Source: Hofstenia miamia
Taxonomy: Eukaryota; Xenacoelomorpha; Acoela
NCBI GenBank assembly: GCA_004352715.1
Contig: SCFE01000096.1
Coordinates: 1,567,937 to 1,631,936, forward strand
Reading direction: 5' to 3'
Length of the DNA: 64,000 nt
Shown here piece after piece: positions 46,901 to 60,130 of the stretch. A program made the translations under genes and the position numbers. A model generated the notes under the pieces. The model was not told the origin of the DNA. It worked only from the letters and a program-made list of their open reading frames with translations, and made no database searches. Numbering within the stretch: the first letter of the stretch is position 1; the number at the start of each line of letters is the position of its first letter.

Positions 46901-47092
46901 CTTAAGTTCATGAGCGCAATCACTGGAAAGTCGATTTACTGCTGCCTTGCCAACACCATATGCAACGTTGAGCTGGTATACATCTGCACCATCAGAACTT
47001 ATATGAATGATGATGCCACTTTATGCTGGAGCCATTAATCGGGCAGCATAAACGTTTGCAATATAATGAGCTCGAAGACCTACGTTATTGAC
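46901..47092 (-). CDS. DHRS1: DHRS1-like exon 3, carrying an in-frame TAA
   Basis: 64 codons between the acceptor TTCCTTAG and the donor AAG|GTAAGT, phase 0 at both ends. It reads VNNVGLRAHYIANVYAARLM, then APA-stop-SGIIIHISS, then LNVAYGVGKAAVNRL and DCAHELK. A single C-to-T change (CAA to TAA) would explain the stop, but the true ancestral codon is an inference. Confidence 0.88.
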
Positions 47093-49489
47093 CTAAGGAA
47101 ATTTTTGCATTAATGAAGCTTTTAACATTTTAGGTATATGTTTGAGAATTCGAGAAATACATTACAATTTATAATTAGAAGCAAATTTCATGTTGTTCCT
47201 ATAATTGACATACAATAAATTTTAAGGAAGAAACAATCAATCTAATTCAGAATAGTGGTGTGGGCAAAATCTATGCCTCACAATCAAAGAAATGAAATTG
47301 TATTAAAAAATGCCGCTATTTATATATAGCATCTCTAAGAACTTTAATTATCTGTTTTCATAATGCAGTTAACACAAAATAAATAATTGCGAGTAATAGA
47401 ATAAATTTCTCGAAATGGGGATATGAGGATATGTTACTCTTTATATTCGACAAAAATTTTTGTTGAGCGTTACCAACGAGGTATCATTTGGAAAGCAATT
47501 AAGATACCAAATCAGGCAGTTAAATTTCGAAATAATTGTCAGTAGATGCAGACAGGGATGACACCTATCGCCAGCACGTCGGCATACTTCACATCAAAGC
47601 TAAGTCATTTCCGCCACTTTCATCCACAGAGGTACAACAAATCAGCAACACATTTCTGATACCCTTTTATGCATTGGACTCAGGTCTACAATGTATAGTA
47701 TATCTACAAACCAAAGTAATTCAGCATTGTTCATCACTTTTAATTTTCTTAAGCTTATATTAAGCATTGTTGTTGCAGATTCTTTGAAAGAGATAATCAC
47801 ATATATGATATAACTGCAAGGAAATACTTAAGCTTAACGATAATGTCATGTTAATGAGAGATTCGAAGCAGACATGCAACTGGGTCTGGCTATTGTGACC
47901 CGTGCCAGATCCGTAACCATTGCTTTCCATCTTTATCTGGCTTGGCTAAATCTAATTTCTCTTTCATGTCCGTACCCACCCGTCCCGTTAAAAAAAAGTT
48001 AATGCCTTGATTTGACAATATCATCAAACATTAGCTTTATTGTCGAGGAGTACTTAACCTCCCAGGAGGAGTTTTCCCCCTAAGCCTTAGGCTGCGGTTT
48101 TTTTAGAAACCAAGCTTTAAGTTGATTAATTCGTAGAAGGTGTTTCAAAACATAAAATATTTAATTCATGTGTGTGACAATACTCTTGAATTTCAAAAAA
48201 TATACATGTGCTTAATATTCATTCTTCAAAAATAAGTTATTCACCTTTTTGGAAGAATTGATCAATTTGTGCTGCAATTTGCCGCACGTGAACAAAAAAT
48301 GATTTATTGCTGATTTTTTTATATTTGAATTTTGCGATGCTTAATCCAAAATGTTGCAGCAAATAATATGCGGTAACCCATCTGATTTTGACTAAGGTCT
48401 GATATATACAATAATCATAGTTGCAAAGAAATCTTTCCAAGTTCAGACGCAATTGTGATTACAAGCATATTCATATCGCTTACGTGTATGTGTTTGAAAA
48501 TTTTTTACACAAAATGTGAGCATCACCTGTTCTATCAAAGAGTGAAATGTGTTCAAAAATTTCTGATCTAGATGCAGGTAGCTATAAATAGAATCAAATT
48601 TTAACATTAGTTTTGAGCAGAAAGAAGCACATAACATTCATTTGATTCAATAATTTGTAAAAGTGTACTACAAGGATGCAATCCCATCTAAGAATTCCTA
48701 AACCTTTCACTGAATGCTACGAAATCCCTATTTTTAAATTTGACTTGTTTTAAGTATTGAGTATTCATATAACTTCACTTATTTAGTTTCATTTATAAAT
48801 GGACTATTAGGCAATCTTCCACTCAAATCACCCCAAATTGAATGACTACTATATTAGTGAAGTTTATAAACAACGTGTTAAAAAATAAAATTTACATTTT
48901 AAAATTTTACATTGGAATCATAGGCTTTTCCAGCTCTATTAAACTTTTATAATAAGTTTCTAAAAAAACCGAAACAAAGACAATTTTTTGGCAAGGATCA
49001 TAAAATCGACCAAAAATATGCTGAATTGGAATAAAATTTAATGTATCAGGCCTGGCTTGTGCTCTCCTAAGTTTTCGACCCATGTCAATATCTGCACGCA
49101 ATGGCTTAATAGCAATCCCACAAATGTTAGATATGTTACTGTGAATAAATTTGCTCTATAATTTTATAATATTGACGGCGAAAATAAAAAACACATTAGT
49201 GCAATTACAGAAACTAAGACTGTTAAGAAAACTGTGGTACCTAGCCTGCCCGGTCTGAACCCACATATTGAACGGCTTACCTCTGTAATTTTAGCATTAA
49301 TCTACCGCCGGTGAGATTTTTGTTGTTCATCATTACTAAATAAAATGTATGTACTTTCTTTGAATCAATTGTATTCTCTTTCTTTAAAGGACTACCCAAC
49401 TCATGATAAGGTTAATCTATGATGAAATTGGTGGGGAGTAAATTTTGAGATTTTTATATTTTGTAATACTTAATGTTTGTACTCCCATG

Positions 49490-49528
<39 letters not shown>

Positions 49529-51674
49529 TGTGTGTATATATATATATTTATGTATATATTTATATATTGTTTGCATTTTCCCATTAAATGCATCTTAATT
49601 AACAATTATACCATGAATGAATATGGATGCTTTAAGATGTTTAGAAGATTTTTGTAAAAAATTACTGCTTTTTATATCAGGAGCTGCATTTTTTTAATGA
49701 GATATATAAAGTAATACACTATGACAATATTCAGACCAAAGCACAGTTAAATTGTACATTTTTAGGCAGAAAGTGTTATAAAATAGTGCCTTATCTTTAA
49801 TTGCAATTTTCTTAAAATGTGTTTTGCATTATTTGTATTCTTGTTTTCCATTTATTGGCCTGATGGATGCTCCTATGATGCCAAAATTTGACATGCATTT
49901 TCAAAGTGAAGGAATTTGTGAAGTGAAGGAAGGAATTTTTCAAAAAAACTCTTTTTACAATTTTGTGCTAAGAATGCATTTCTATGGAAAACGCATGTTT
50001 TTACATAAAATGTCTCCAAAAAGTGGTTTAAAGTATCTTAATGATTGAAAAATTCTGCCACTTCATAAATGTAATCCTTCGGATTACAACTAGATTGAAA
50101 TTGGAATAAAATATTTCAAGGATTCAGAAAAATATTATAAATAGATGAAATATTGAAAAATTTAAATGGCTGCTGTTACCGAGGAACGGATGTCGATATT
50201 GCTACTAATTTTGTAAAATCTAAAACTATTTTATTGTACTATCATAATATTTAGAATTGTACCACCTAATGATACCCTAAGCACAAAATAGAATTAGTTA
50301 GTTGTACTCCCTTAAGTTATTTTCAGTATATTCAGCTATGCAATTCACCTAGTAAGTGCCTATCGGTACAAGGTATAGGGAGAGCCGGTCCGTAAAAACT
50401 GCTTGCACTACTTTTTTGTTGACTTAGGCTAACATGTGGGTCAACCCAAACTGCGTCCACCCATGTGACAGGTGGCCGAGGAAGTTGTGAGAGCCCAGTT
50501 ACTAGCAAATTTCAATACAAACTTCTAGCAAATGGTAATAAAATCGTTTAGGGGTGGTTCTCTGCTCATATTTCGATTTTCTAGTTTTTTGTTTGGTGAA
50601 ATCATACTTGACTATCTAAGTACTATTACATGTAACGAGCAACAGTTTGTTTTCTAAGCAATTCTTGCAGTTTCATACATTTTCGCAAATTTGCCGCTTT
50701 TTCGCAGGTTTCCCTCTTTTGTACTTAATAACTCGATGTTTTAACAATTTGTGCTGGTAGCCATGTTGTGGGAGAAAATAACTCTTCACGTAGAGATTAC
50801 TAATATGCAAGATTGTGTTCACAGCTCTAATACAACAAAACTTCAGCTGATATTTTTTAGAAATATATTAAACATCTTTAAAAGCAATTTATAATTTCAT
50901 AGATTATTTAAAAAATCATCAAAATATTAGGAAATAGTAAATTGGCAAGTAATAAAATATTCCTTTGCAAAGTCAAAGTGTTATTTAAGGATTAATATTG
51001 AGTATTGAGATACCGCAAAAATTTGAACAATAATTTACTGCAAATTTCAGAAAAAAATTTATATTGGATGAATCCGAGTGTTAGATATTTAAACTGTTAT
51101 CTAAGTTTTAACATTGATCAAGGTCTACTGATGATTTGCAGTGAAATTTGTAAGAATGACGCCATCAAAACACCTCACTCATAGGCCAACTTTTGATGAA
51201 AAAAGCTGGTTTAGAAATTCAATAAAAAGACAAGTAATCTTAACCATCTCTACACGTATTGAGACATATTGCTTTGCTTGATATTGTGTAAAAATTACAT
51301 CAAAAGTGAGGTCATTCATACAACAAAATAAATTTTCGAGAATTTATCTCAAGTTTTTGACGTCTATTTAAACTACAAATTATAGAAATTGACTGTTAGG
51401 GATATAAATTCAAGAGATTTACTTTGAAATGCATCATTTTTAATAATCTTTTAAACTTAATTGCTTCTAAGAGACAAAAATTTGTTCGGGTAGCCTCTAA
51501 AATGACCATTTACTCACTACTTGTGTGAAGCAAGGGCAATTCTGATAAGGCTTCAAACGTGCAAGAAATTTAATATGTGCTATATACTGAATATCTTAGC
51601 AAAATTTAGAAACAATGTCTCATTTTAACTGGATGTATTACTTCGTACACCTAGTATATATTAATGCTACTAAC
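47093..51674. other. DHRS1 intron 2
   Basis: A 4.6-kb intron without a recognisable nested gene. It holds a TA/TG tract at 49491-49567, a G/C-richer patch near 50340-50520 without a motif, an 'acccacccgtcccg' patch near 47970, and a minus open frame at 48907-49101 (IKPLRADIDMGRKLRRAQAR and on) that is protein-like but unassigned. Confidence 0.6.
49491..49567. repeat. Compound TA/TG microsatellite
   Basis: (TA)n followed by 'tgtctgtgtgta' and further 'tatatat' and 'tatatttatata' units. Confidence 0.9.
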
Positions 51675-51988
51675 TGTATCCCAAAATTCTGGCTCCATTT
51701 GAAAAAAGTTTTGCTTTTTCTCAAGCGCCTCAGTAATTGCACCAACTGCAGAATAACAGCTGTTGACTAAAATATCCAAGCGACCATTGTTATCGTTGCT
51801 AATTCTTTCAAACAAATTCTTAATCTCTTCTGAATTTGAATGATCACATTGAACAGGAACACAGTTCGCACCAGCTTCGGCAGCGGTTTCTTCCAATGAA
51901 CCAGGAACATTGTCCTTCTTCTTAAGCGTTCTACCAGTAATGTAAACTGTTGCTCCTTCCGCACAGAGTTCCTTTGCAATGCCTTTTC
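51675..51988 (-). CDS. DHRS1: DHRS1-like exon 2
   Basis: Follows the acceptor GGTGTAG and opens in phase 1 to complete the glycine of TGASRGIGKGIAKELC. It includes TVYITGRT (the cofactor-specificity region), CVPVQCDHSNSEE and RLDILVNSCY. It ends at ACA|GTTAGT in phase 0 after FWDT. Human DHRS1 has NNAY where this has NSCY. Confidence 0.9.
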
Positions 51989-53118
51989 CTACACCAATGA
52001 TGCGTAATTAAATATACATTTCATCAATTCGAAAATATATTTAGAAAACATATGGTATCCCTTTAATTATTGTAAAATTTAAATTAAAATTAAATTTGTC
52101 ACTACTTAATTTTATAAAAACTCCATTGAAAACATTTTGGCATTTTTCATTTTTTGCTAAATACTTAAATATATCTCTGTAACTAGTTAGTATTGAAAGT
52201 ATCATTTCGTGTAATTTACACGGGATCCACTAGTTTGACATGAGTCTAGAAACGTGATTAGCGTTATTTTCTCATTGATGTAATACGATATAATACGAAA
52301 ACTCAGCAATAGATGTGAGACAGTAATATTTGCTGGTAATTCATATGTCTAAAACAAAAATATACTCAAAACAATTATCTTTATCCCTTAATATTTGTAA
52401 AATGCTATAATCCTTTGCATTTTTTCTCCTCGCAGGAACGTTTGACAACTTATTGCAAATATTGGAATTTAGGATACTAGTAACTTCTAGATGTATCACT
52501 AAAGCCTAACTATATCTGTTCATTAAAACTTAGTGAAAAATATTAGTACTGTTTTTAGAAATTACACGTATGAGAAAATCAAAATCATTTCAAAGTCGAA
52601 TATTTTTAAGGTGTTCTACTTGGAGGTTGAATGTTTCGTGCTTCGCTGCTTAGACATGACATTTTCTCATTGAAAAAGAAGACATGCATGTCGCATGTCA
52701 CGCGTAAACCTGCTAATATTTTCCCTTAGACACTTTTAGACCACCTTCTTACTGAAATGAGTAGACGTCTGTAACTGTCTAAGGAAAAGATACAGTCTAA
52801 TTCTATCTGATTTTAAAAATAGTATTAATCTTGAATCAAATCTCTTCTTTTTCATTACTTAGTTGTGAAATGTGAAGAGATTGCATACAGCATGATTGTG
52901 TAATGGACTTTCAAGTCAAAGTTTGATGCAAAAGTTATTAGTAAGAGATCTGAATTCCTTTGACAAGTATTTTCTCTTTCCATACAAAAACTTAGAAATA
53001 CAATAAAGAAAAGAATTTTATTTACTGGTAATATAGTAAAAGAATTTAGGTAAACTAAATATTTTTAGAGTGTACTTAAGTGTACACATATTCATATATT
53101 CAGTGTGGTAAGACTTAC
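51989..53118. other. DHRS1 intron 1
   Basis: AT-rich, with no internal feature that I can support. Confidence 0.6.
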
Positions 53119-53170
53119 CAATTCCGCGTGAAGCCCCAGTTACCAGAGCAATTTTTCCTTCTAATGCCAT
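53119..53170 (-). CDS. DHRS1: DHRS1-like exon 1 with start codon
   Basis: Encodes MALEGKIALVTGASRGI and the first base of the next Gly codon. The donor is G|GTAAGT, a near-perfect site. The ATG is the natural start: it sits directly ahead of the first beta strand, as in the family. Confidence 0.88.
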
Positions 53171-55117
53171 TGATATATTAGTTGATTAATGTAGACTTCA
53201 ATTTCCGTAAGTTTAAAAGTGCTTTTAATGATTATGTTTATTTAAGGTAAACTTTTAGTAATTACGCACTTACCAAAAATAAATGTGCACATCTCAAGTC
53301 TGTAATTTTAATATTTTGATACAGATTTACAAACAATTAAGCATAAAATTGAACATATGACTTTATAGGAATTTTTGAATCTTTAGTTTTCAACGTCATG
53401 GTTACATTTGCATGATTTTTGCATCAGTAATTTAAACATTTTTCAAAAGAAATATCACGGTGTATTTAACACCCATAAAGAATTTTGAGGAAAATAATGC
53501 AACATCTTCTCAATATTCAGGAGATATTCCCCTTGCTCTTCCATCAATTCTATATGAGACTTGAAACAGGTCATGCCAAAACTTGATAGCTTAAATAAGC
53601 CTGAAAAAAGTTCTATATGCTATTATTAGCAAGATCATTTAGATAAAAATGATTATAAATAAGTTTGAGGAAAATGTATCCTTCATTAGATGTATTCAAA
53701 AATATGCAGTCAATTTTACAATTCTTCAAAATTCAACTATATATTTACAATTGCTATTCCAAGTACATGTTAATTTAAAGCAGTATTAAAGTGGGTCCCC
53801 TCCCCCAAATCAAAGTTAAAATTTCAAAAAATATCGAAATTCTGTTTGGTTATAAATGTATTGTTAAGGTATATTATACTAAACGATTTTAACCAAAAAA
53901 GTCAATGTCTGCAAATTTTGCCCTAGCAACAAAGGTGCCTTTTGTTTTTTCGCTCATTGTCTTTCAAATAAATAGAATAAAACAAATAAATTGAATTACT
54001 TAACATAGAGACATCTTTTGGTACCAGAAAAATCACTCCGGAAGTTTTTATAGTATTGATATCATTTTATAAGGACTTGATTTTCTCAAAATATTTTTTT
54101 CGAATTTTGAAAGTCTAAAAATATATTTACTTTAAAGGTTCTTAAGTGATTAGACTGATTTTTTTCAAGTTATATTTCCAAATGTATTATCTAGGTCCAG
54201 AACTATGATCTAGGTAAAATAATTATATCCAAGTTCACAGTGAAAATCAATGTCACAAGAAATAGAACATTTTTACAAAAAAATAGCAAGCTTTAAAAAT
54301 TACCATAAATATATAACCAAACATTAGTGCTGAGTCATGTCTGATTTTTTAGATCAGATCTATCAGCATTAATCAGGTCAGGGTTCAGATTAGATTTAAG
54401 GAGTCGCAATTCAGGTCCAGGACAAAACAGGATCAGAATTGAGTTTGAAAGCACCCATGTTTTTTGATCAAATTGATATCATTTTAATTTGATTAGATGG
54501 AAAACATCTATTTATCTTAGCATGGTTTAATACCATTACTGTTTCCATTCATTCCATATTTTATGTGTCATAGGCTAGCATGAAACGACAAAGATTGTTG
54601 TCTCTTAGCTCACTAAATAATAAAGATATCTAAAATATGAAAACACCACTGAATAGAGAATTGTCTCCTCTTTTATTTTCATCCTTAATTCAAGATGTGG
54701 CACGATGACTTATATTATTATATAGCTTTTAATATAATTTTTAATTAGCAGAAACTAATATTGAACATGAATAAATTTTTTTAAGGAAGGCAATTTCAAG
54801 GTTTAGTAGAGCACATAATAAATAACTGTGATTAAATGCTAATTAATTATAAGGATTGAGGCCTAACAAAACACCTAAGATTTTATTGATGATAAAACAC
54901 AGAAACATAGAGCAGCACTATTTTAGCATTTTTGTGGAGAAATCAGCTTAGTGGTACATTTTGGATGATGAGTGTTATGTAAATTTTATTTGTAAACTAT
55001 ATTTGTATTAACTATGTGTTTCTTTTAGAAGTCAACTTAAAGCATTTAGAGAAAGCTCATTTTACAAAAATTTAACTTGACCTCTAATTAAGCTGTATAA
55101 TAAACAAAAGAAGAGCA
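53171..55117. other. Upstream flank of DHRS1-like gene
   Basis: Non-coding. It must contain the 5' UTR and promoter of the minus-strand gene if it is transcribed, but no initiator, TATA box or CpG-rich element stands out in this AT-rich sequence. Confidence 0.5.
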
Positions 55118-56570
55118 TTATCAGAGTTTAGAGAAATTCTTAAGGGCTGCTAACCAAGATGGTCTAACCCTGAGCATGAACAAATGTGTTTTTGGAGTTC
55201 AGAAAATGTTACTTCTTGGACATGTAATAGAGAATGGTAAAAAGTGATCAGACTCACAATGGGTACAGAGACTGATTGACTTTCCTACTCCTACAAATGC
55301 ACTAAGGCTACACACAGTAATTGGTTTCTTTGCCTATTTTAAAAAGTGGGTCAACAAGTATTTCATAATATAGATTTTCTAAGGTATAATTAGCTGGAAA
55401 ATGTTTATATTATAATCTGCTATCAAGAAATATTAAATGTTATTCATAATTTACATAATTAGAAGTGTAGGCTATGCTCCACGCTAGGTCATAATGGGTT
55501 AAACCTCTATTGGACACTTTGAAAGATAGCTGTTTTCCCTTAAATTTAACATGCCTGACAGTTATTAGTGATATTAAAGCTGGTATTGCAAAGTCTGTAC
55601 TGGGCAGTCCAGAATCCAAGCAATGGCACTATCATCATTGAAACAGATGCATATAGTGTAGCCATTGGGACTGTTATGACACAGGCTGAAAGTCCTTTGG
55701 CATTTTTCTCCCATACCTTATCTGTGTCTGAGAATCAGCTGTTGAACAAGAAGCCATGACAATCATTGAAGCAATTTGTAAATGGCATGAATTTGTTAGG
55801 TCCTACAAAACTGTTATCAAGACTGACCTGGAGTCAGAATCATTAATCTTCTCACATCAGCATTTCAGCATAAAAATAACAAGCTTATGAGGTGATGCTT
55901 GAAATTATCAGAATACTAACATGAGATTCAGTATTGCCCTAGTTAGACACCCTCTCCAGAGACTCAGCAATTACTAGTGCCTCAAGGACATCACTCACTT
56001 TGTGGCCTTGACATGAGCAAATGCATCATCTGGGAATTGTTCATATGTGGGAATTTTTCAAATGGAACAACTATGTATTTTCACTAGATAAAGTCAAGAA
56101 TAAGAATAAAATTGCTAGATGCACTACATGCAAGGAAGTTAAGCCCAAGTTTCACAAACCTGCAACCTGTTCAACTGTAATTTTTTCAATGCAAACTTTT
56201 GAACAGTTATCAATTGATATTGTTGGGCCAAAATGCCAGCTCACAGAAAAGAGAATGTTTTTGCCTTGACACTGGTTGATGAATACAACCACTTTCCATT
56301 TGCCTTTGGTCTAAAGTTGATAATGACCACCTTAATAGTGTGATGCTTACAGTATCTGATTTCTAAATTTGGATGTCCAGCTTATCTCCATGCAGACATG
56401 GGAAGCCAATTTATTTGACTCATTTTGTTTGGAAAATCAAATCACCCACTCATACACTACACCCTACAATCCAAGTTCAAATTGGCAATGTGAATGGTAC
56501 AATGTCACACTCTTTAAATCTCTTTGCTGTATTTTGCATTCTTACAGGCTCAACAATAACATGTGAGAAT
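55118..56570 (+). mobile_element. Second Ty3/Gypsy remnant: RT tail, RNase H, integrase
   Basis: LEKFLRAANQDGLTLSMNKC, FGVQKMLLLGHVIENG and IDFPTPTNALRLHTVIGFF give the end of RT and the linker. After about 150 bases of unrelated sequence come IIIETDAYSVAIGTVMTQ and PLAFFSHTLSVSENQLLN (RNase H). HLGIVHMWEFFKWN and ARCTTCKEVKPKF form the integrase HHCC zinc region. FEQLSIDIVGPK, LTLVDEYNHFPFAF, SKFGCPAYLHADMGSQF and YTTPYNPSSNWQCEWYN complete the DDE core, with Asp, Asp and Glu all recognisable. Frames shift at several points. No LTRs, gag or protease are attached. Confidence 0.85.
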
Positions 56571-57386
56571 CAGTATGTGTGAAGCATTGTCTTTTTTATT
56601 GTTTTTGTTAAAAAGGTACTCAGAATAGGAGCTGATTATTTTTTCTTGGATTCTGTTATTTACAAGAATATCAACACATTTACATGCCAAGCAGTTCTTT
56701 TCATCACAGTACCTAAAAGTATACCACACACCTCAACCTGACAAGGAAAGTATTTATATTATTTACAATGTATTTACATAAGAAGGAATCATAACATAAA
56801 TCTTACCATAATGAGATCTAAAGTGAAAGGAAAAACAAAACAATTTACATATATATAAAAAATACATTCAGTTAATATGTACATATTTTCTGAATTGAAA
56901 AATACAATTAGGATCATTTGGCATTACTATAGACTTGATGACATATTCTACAGTTGCATTGAAATTAGTGATTTACAATAGATCTTCCAGGTTATTGAAA
57001 TTAGTAGGATTTGATGGTATTCTTGAGGTGAGGTTAAAAATCAGATGTTTCAGATTTTCATTGGCTGTATAACATAATCTGAATAAGGGTGTTGTAATTA
57101 GTCTCAAATAGAAAAATTTGTACTGGTTTATTATATGATTCAAAGTGATTTTGTACATTATACTTTTGTAGTATGGCCACACCTTGGATTTTCTAATCAT
57201 ATTCAGGAGCTTTACAAATTCTTCAGGATTTGTTTCCCAAAAGTCAGCTGCTTTGTGCACCCATTAAACATAGAACTGTCATAACATATTTGCTGAACAA
57301 CATAATAACAGCACTAAAATGACATTACAAAACAATGTCTTTTCACAATAAAACAACAAACTATCAATAAAAATGCAGTTTTTAAA
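56571..57386 (-). pseudogene. LINE 3' region, assembly-duplicated copy
   Basis: The minus frame at 56973-57260 (FWETNPEEFVKLLNMIRKSK and PLFRLCYTANENLKHLIFNL) is identical to 58475-58762. It is the C-terminal end of an L1/Tx1-like ORF2. Since 55886-57386 is repeated exactly at 57388-58888 around a single N, this copy and the other probably represent one genomic locus. Confidence 0.7.
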
Positions 57387-57387
57387 N

Positions 57388-58888
57388 TATGAGGTGATGC
57401 TTGAAATTATCAGAATACTAACATGAGATTCAGTATTGCCCTAGTTAGACACCCTCTCCAGAGACTCAGCAATTACTAGTGCCTCAAGGACATCACTCAC
57501 TTTGTGGCCTTGACATGAGCAAATGCATCATCTGGGAATTGTTCATATGTGGGAATTTTTCAAATGGAACAACTATGTATTTTCACTAGATAAAGTCAAG
57601 AATAAGAATAAAATTGCTAGATGCACTACATGCAAGGAAGTTAAGCCCAAGTTTCACAAACCTGCAACCTGTTCAACTGTAATTTTTTCAATGCAAACTT
57701 TTGAACAGTTATCAATTGATATTGTTGGGCCAAAATGCCAGCTCACAGAAAAGAGAATGTTTTTGCCTTGACACTGGTTGATGAATACAACCACTTTCCA
57801 TTTGCCTTTGGTCTAAAGTTGATAATGACCACCTTAATAGTGTGATGCTTACAGTATCTGATTTCTAAATTTGGATGTCCAGCTTATCTCCATGCAGACA
57901 TGGGAAGCCAATTTATTTGACTCATTTTGTTTGGAAAATCAAATCACCCACTCATACACTACACCCTACAATCCAAGTTCAAATTGGCAATGTGAATGGT
58001 ACAATGTCACACTCTTTAAATCTCTTTGCTGTATTTTGCATTCTTACAGGCTCAACAATAACATGTGAGAATCAGTATGTGTGAAGCATTGTCTTTTTTA
58101 TTGTTTTTGTTAAAAAGGTACTCAGAATAGGAGCTGATTATTTTTTCTTGGATTCTGTTATTTACAAGAATATCAACACATTTACATGCCAAGCAGTTCT
58201 TTTCATCACAGTACCTAAAAGTATACCACACACCTCAACCTGACAAGGAAAGTATTTATATTATTTACAATGTATTTACATAAGAAGGAATCATAACATA
58301 AATCTTACCATAATGAGATCTAAAGTGAAAGGAAAAACAAAACAATTTACATATATATAAAAAATACATTCAGTTAATATGTACATATTTTCTGAATTGA
58401 AAAATACAATTAGGATCATTTGGCATTACTATAGACTTGATGACATATTCTACAGTTGCATTGAAATTAGTGATTTACAATAGATCTTCCAGGTTATTGA
58501 AATTAGTAGGATTTGATGGTATTCTTGAGGTGAGGTTAAAAATCAGATGTTTCAGATTTTCATTGGCTGTATAACATAATCTGAATAAGGGTGTTGTAAT
58601 TAGTCTCAAATAGAAAAATTTGTACTGGTTTATTATATGATTCAAAGTGATTTTGTACATTATACTTTTGTAGTATGGCCACACCTTGGATTTTCTAATC
58701 ATATTCAGGAGCTTTACAAATTCTTCAGGATTTGTTTCCCAAAAGTCAGCTGCTTTGTGCACCCATTAAACATAGAACTGTCATAACATATTTGCTGAAC
58801 AACATAATAACAGCACTAAAATGACATTACAAAACAATGTCTTTTCACAATAAAACAACAAACTATCAATAAAAATGCAGTTTTTAAA
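57388..58888. other. 1,501-bp direct duplicate of 55886-57386 joined by one N
   Basis: The segments start with 'tatgaggtgatgcttg' and end with 'gcagtttttaaa', offset 1,502 bases, with N at 57387. All three pairs of open frames translate identically. It carries the Gypsy integrase (57523-58068) and the LINE tail (58475-58762). It is either a contig overlap or a very recent tandem duplication; the N favours an artefact. Confidence 0.85.
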
Positions 58889-60130
58889 AAATGTATCTTC
58901 AAATTGTCATAATACTAAAATTATTCCTATTTTTAAATATTTTTGCTAGATGGAATTATACACTGCCACTAATCCACAATATAAATGCCACTCAAACAAT
59001 TCAACACCTATTAAATGACAATACACCACAAAAATGACATTATTACAACAGTTCTATGTTTACTAGGTATGACAATTGATGTAAATTTGTTATTAGAAAA
59101 AATGAAGAAGTTTGCCCTTAGCTTTGTAATGAAAAAATAAATATTTTTCCTGTCTACACATTACAAAATTTACAAGGCTTCTTGGGTCTATTTCTTGATT
59201 TTGATAGCTTCTGAGTATTTATCATCTGAGGTAGGATTGAGCTGCGCCCATTTGGATTTAGTTGAAATTTTTGCAGCTTCATGATGTGTAGATTTATATA
59301 TAAATGAGGATAAGCTAATTTCAAATTATTTGGAAGAGACAGGTTACAAAGTAAATCCAAAAGGCTTTTGGCACTTGTGCACAGTCTAATAATACTGTTA
59401 TATAAATGTTAGATAGGATGGTTATCATTATTAAGGATTGTAAATATTAGATTTATTTTATAAGCCAGTTGCATATAGTAAATATTACCCAACTGCACAC
59501 CTCCATTCTTATAACAACTGTAAAGCAAGTTTGATGGCCTACTATGATCACTGTTCTTCCAAATAATATCATATATTTTACTTTGTATTGCATTGGTAGG
59601 GCTGTGGATAATGCATTAGATGATTTAAAAGTTTTGCCAGTACTATTACATTAACAGCCTTTGATTTAAAATAGTAAGACATTTTTAGGTTTGCTGAAAA
59701 TTTAATGTGAGTTTGTTTTCAGAAAGGAACTCAGCTTTATTGAAATGATTATCACCAATTATATTCAATTTGATACAAAGCAATGTAATTTCATTGCTGT
59801 TGACAATACAATCAATTTGTTCCATTGTGCATACCTGTAAAAACTGTTTTTTACTTATAAAATGTTTAAGCCACTCTGCTTCCCAAATTCATTAAGTTCT
59901 TTGAGCAATTGCAACAGATGTGCCTCTGTACAAGTAATAAAGGTTATGTCATCAGCAAATGCCAAATATTTAACACAGACATTGAGGTATTTAAATCCAA
60001 TAATTGAATTGGAGTTATTGATATTAAACAATAGAGGTTCAATTGCAAAATTAAGCAATGCACAGGACATTGAGCATCCTTGTCTGACACCCTGTTTGAT
60101 TAATACCTCTCACAATAAAAATCTGTTAAT
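58150..60130 (-). mobile_element. L1/Tx1-like LINE, 3' part of ORF2 and 3' UTR
   Basis: From right to left on the minus strand: RQGCSMSCALLNFAIEPLLF and KYLAFADDITFITC (RT core with intact FADD), LLKELNEFGKQSGLNIL, then KIYDIIWKN, YKNGGVQLGNIYYMQLAYKI and LPNNLKLAYPHLYINLHIMK (the post-RT region), and at 58475-58762 PLFRLCYTANENLKHLIFNL, a C..C..E..H-type C-terminal motif. This is the L1/Tx1 arrangement, unlike the CR1-type copies elsewhere. Shifts and stops are present but the order is well kept. The 5' part is lost at about 60130-60180. Confidence 0.8.

Larger units (their letters stand above)
44748..53170 (-). pseudogene. DHRS1: DHRS1-type short-chain dehydrogenase gene, premature stop in exon 3
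   Basis: Four exons (53170-53119, 51988-51675, 47092-46901, 44969-44748) join in consistent phase to 258 residues plus an internal stop. The family is NAD(P)H-dependent short-chain dehydrogenase/reductase with a Rossmann fold. Visible motifs are TGASRGIG (cofactor loop), CDHSNS and ILVNSCY (family NNAY region), NNVGLR, IISS-type strand IIIHISS, the catalytic pair in YGVGK, and SPGAVTTEL. Order and wording follow animal DHRS1, which is about 310 residues; this one is shorter because the loop after TEL is reduced. Exon 3 has TAA at 47021-47023 (codon 146), ahead of the catalytic Ser and Tyr. Everything else is intact, so a recent null allele, a young pseudogene or a sequencing error are all possible. 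Confidence 0.85.
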
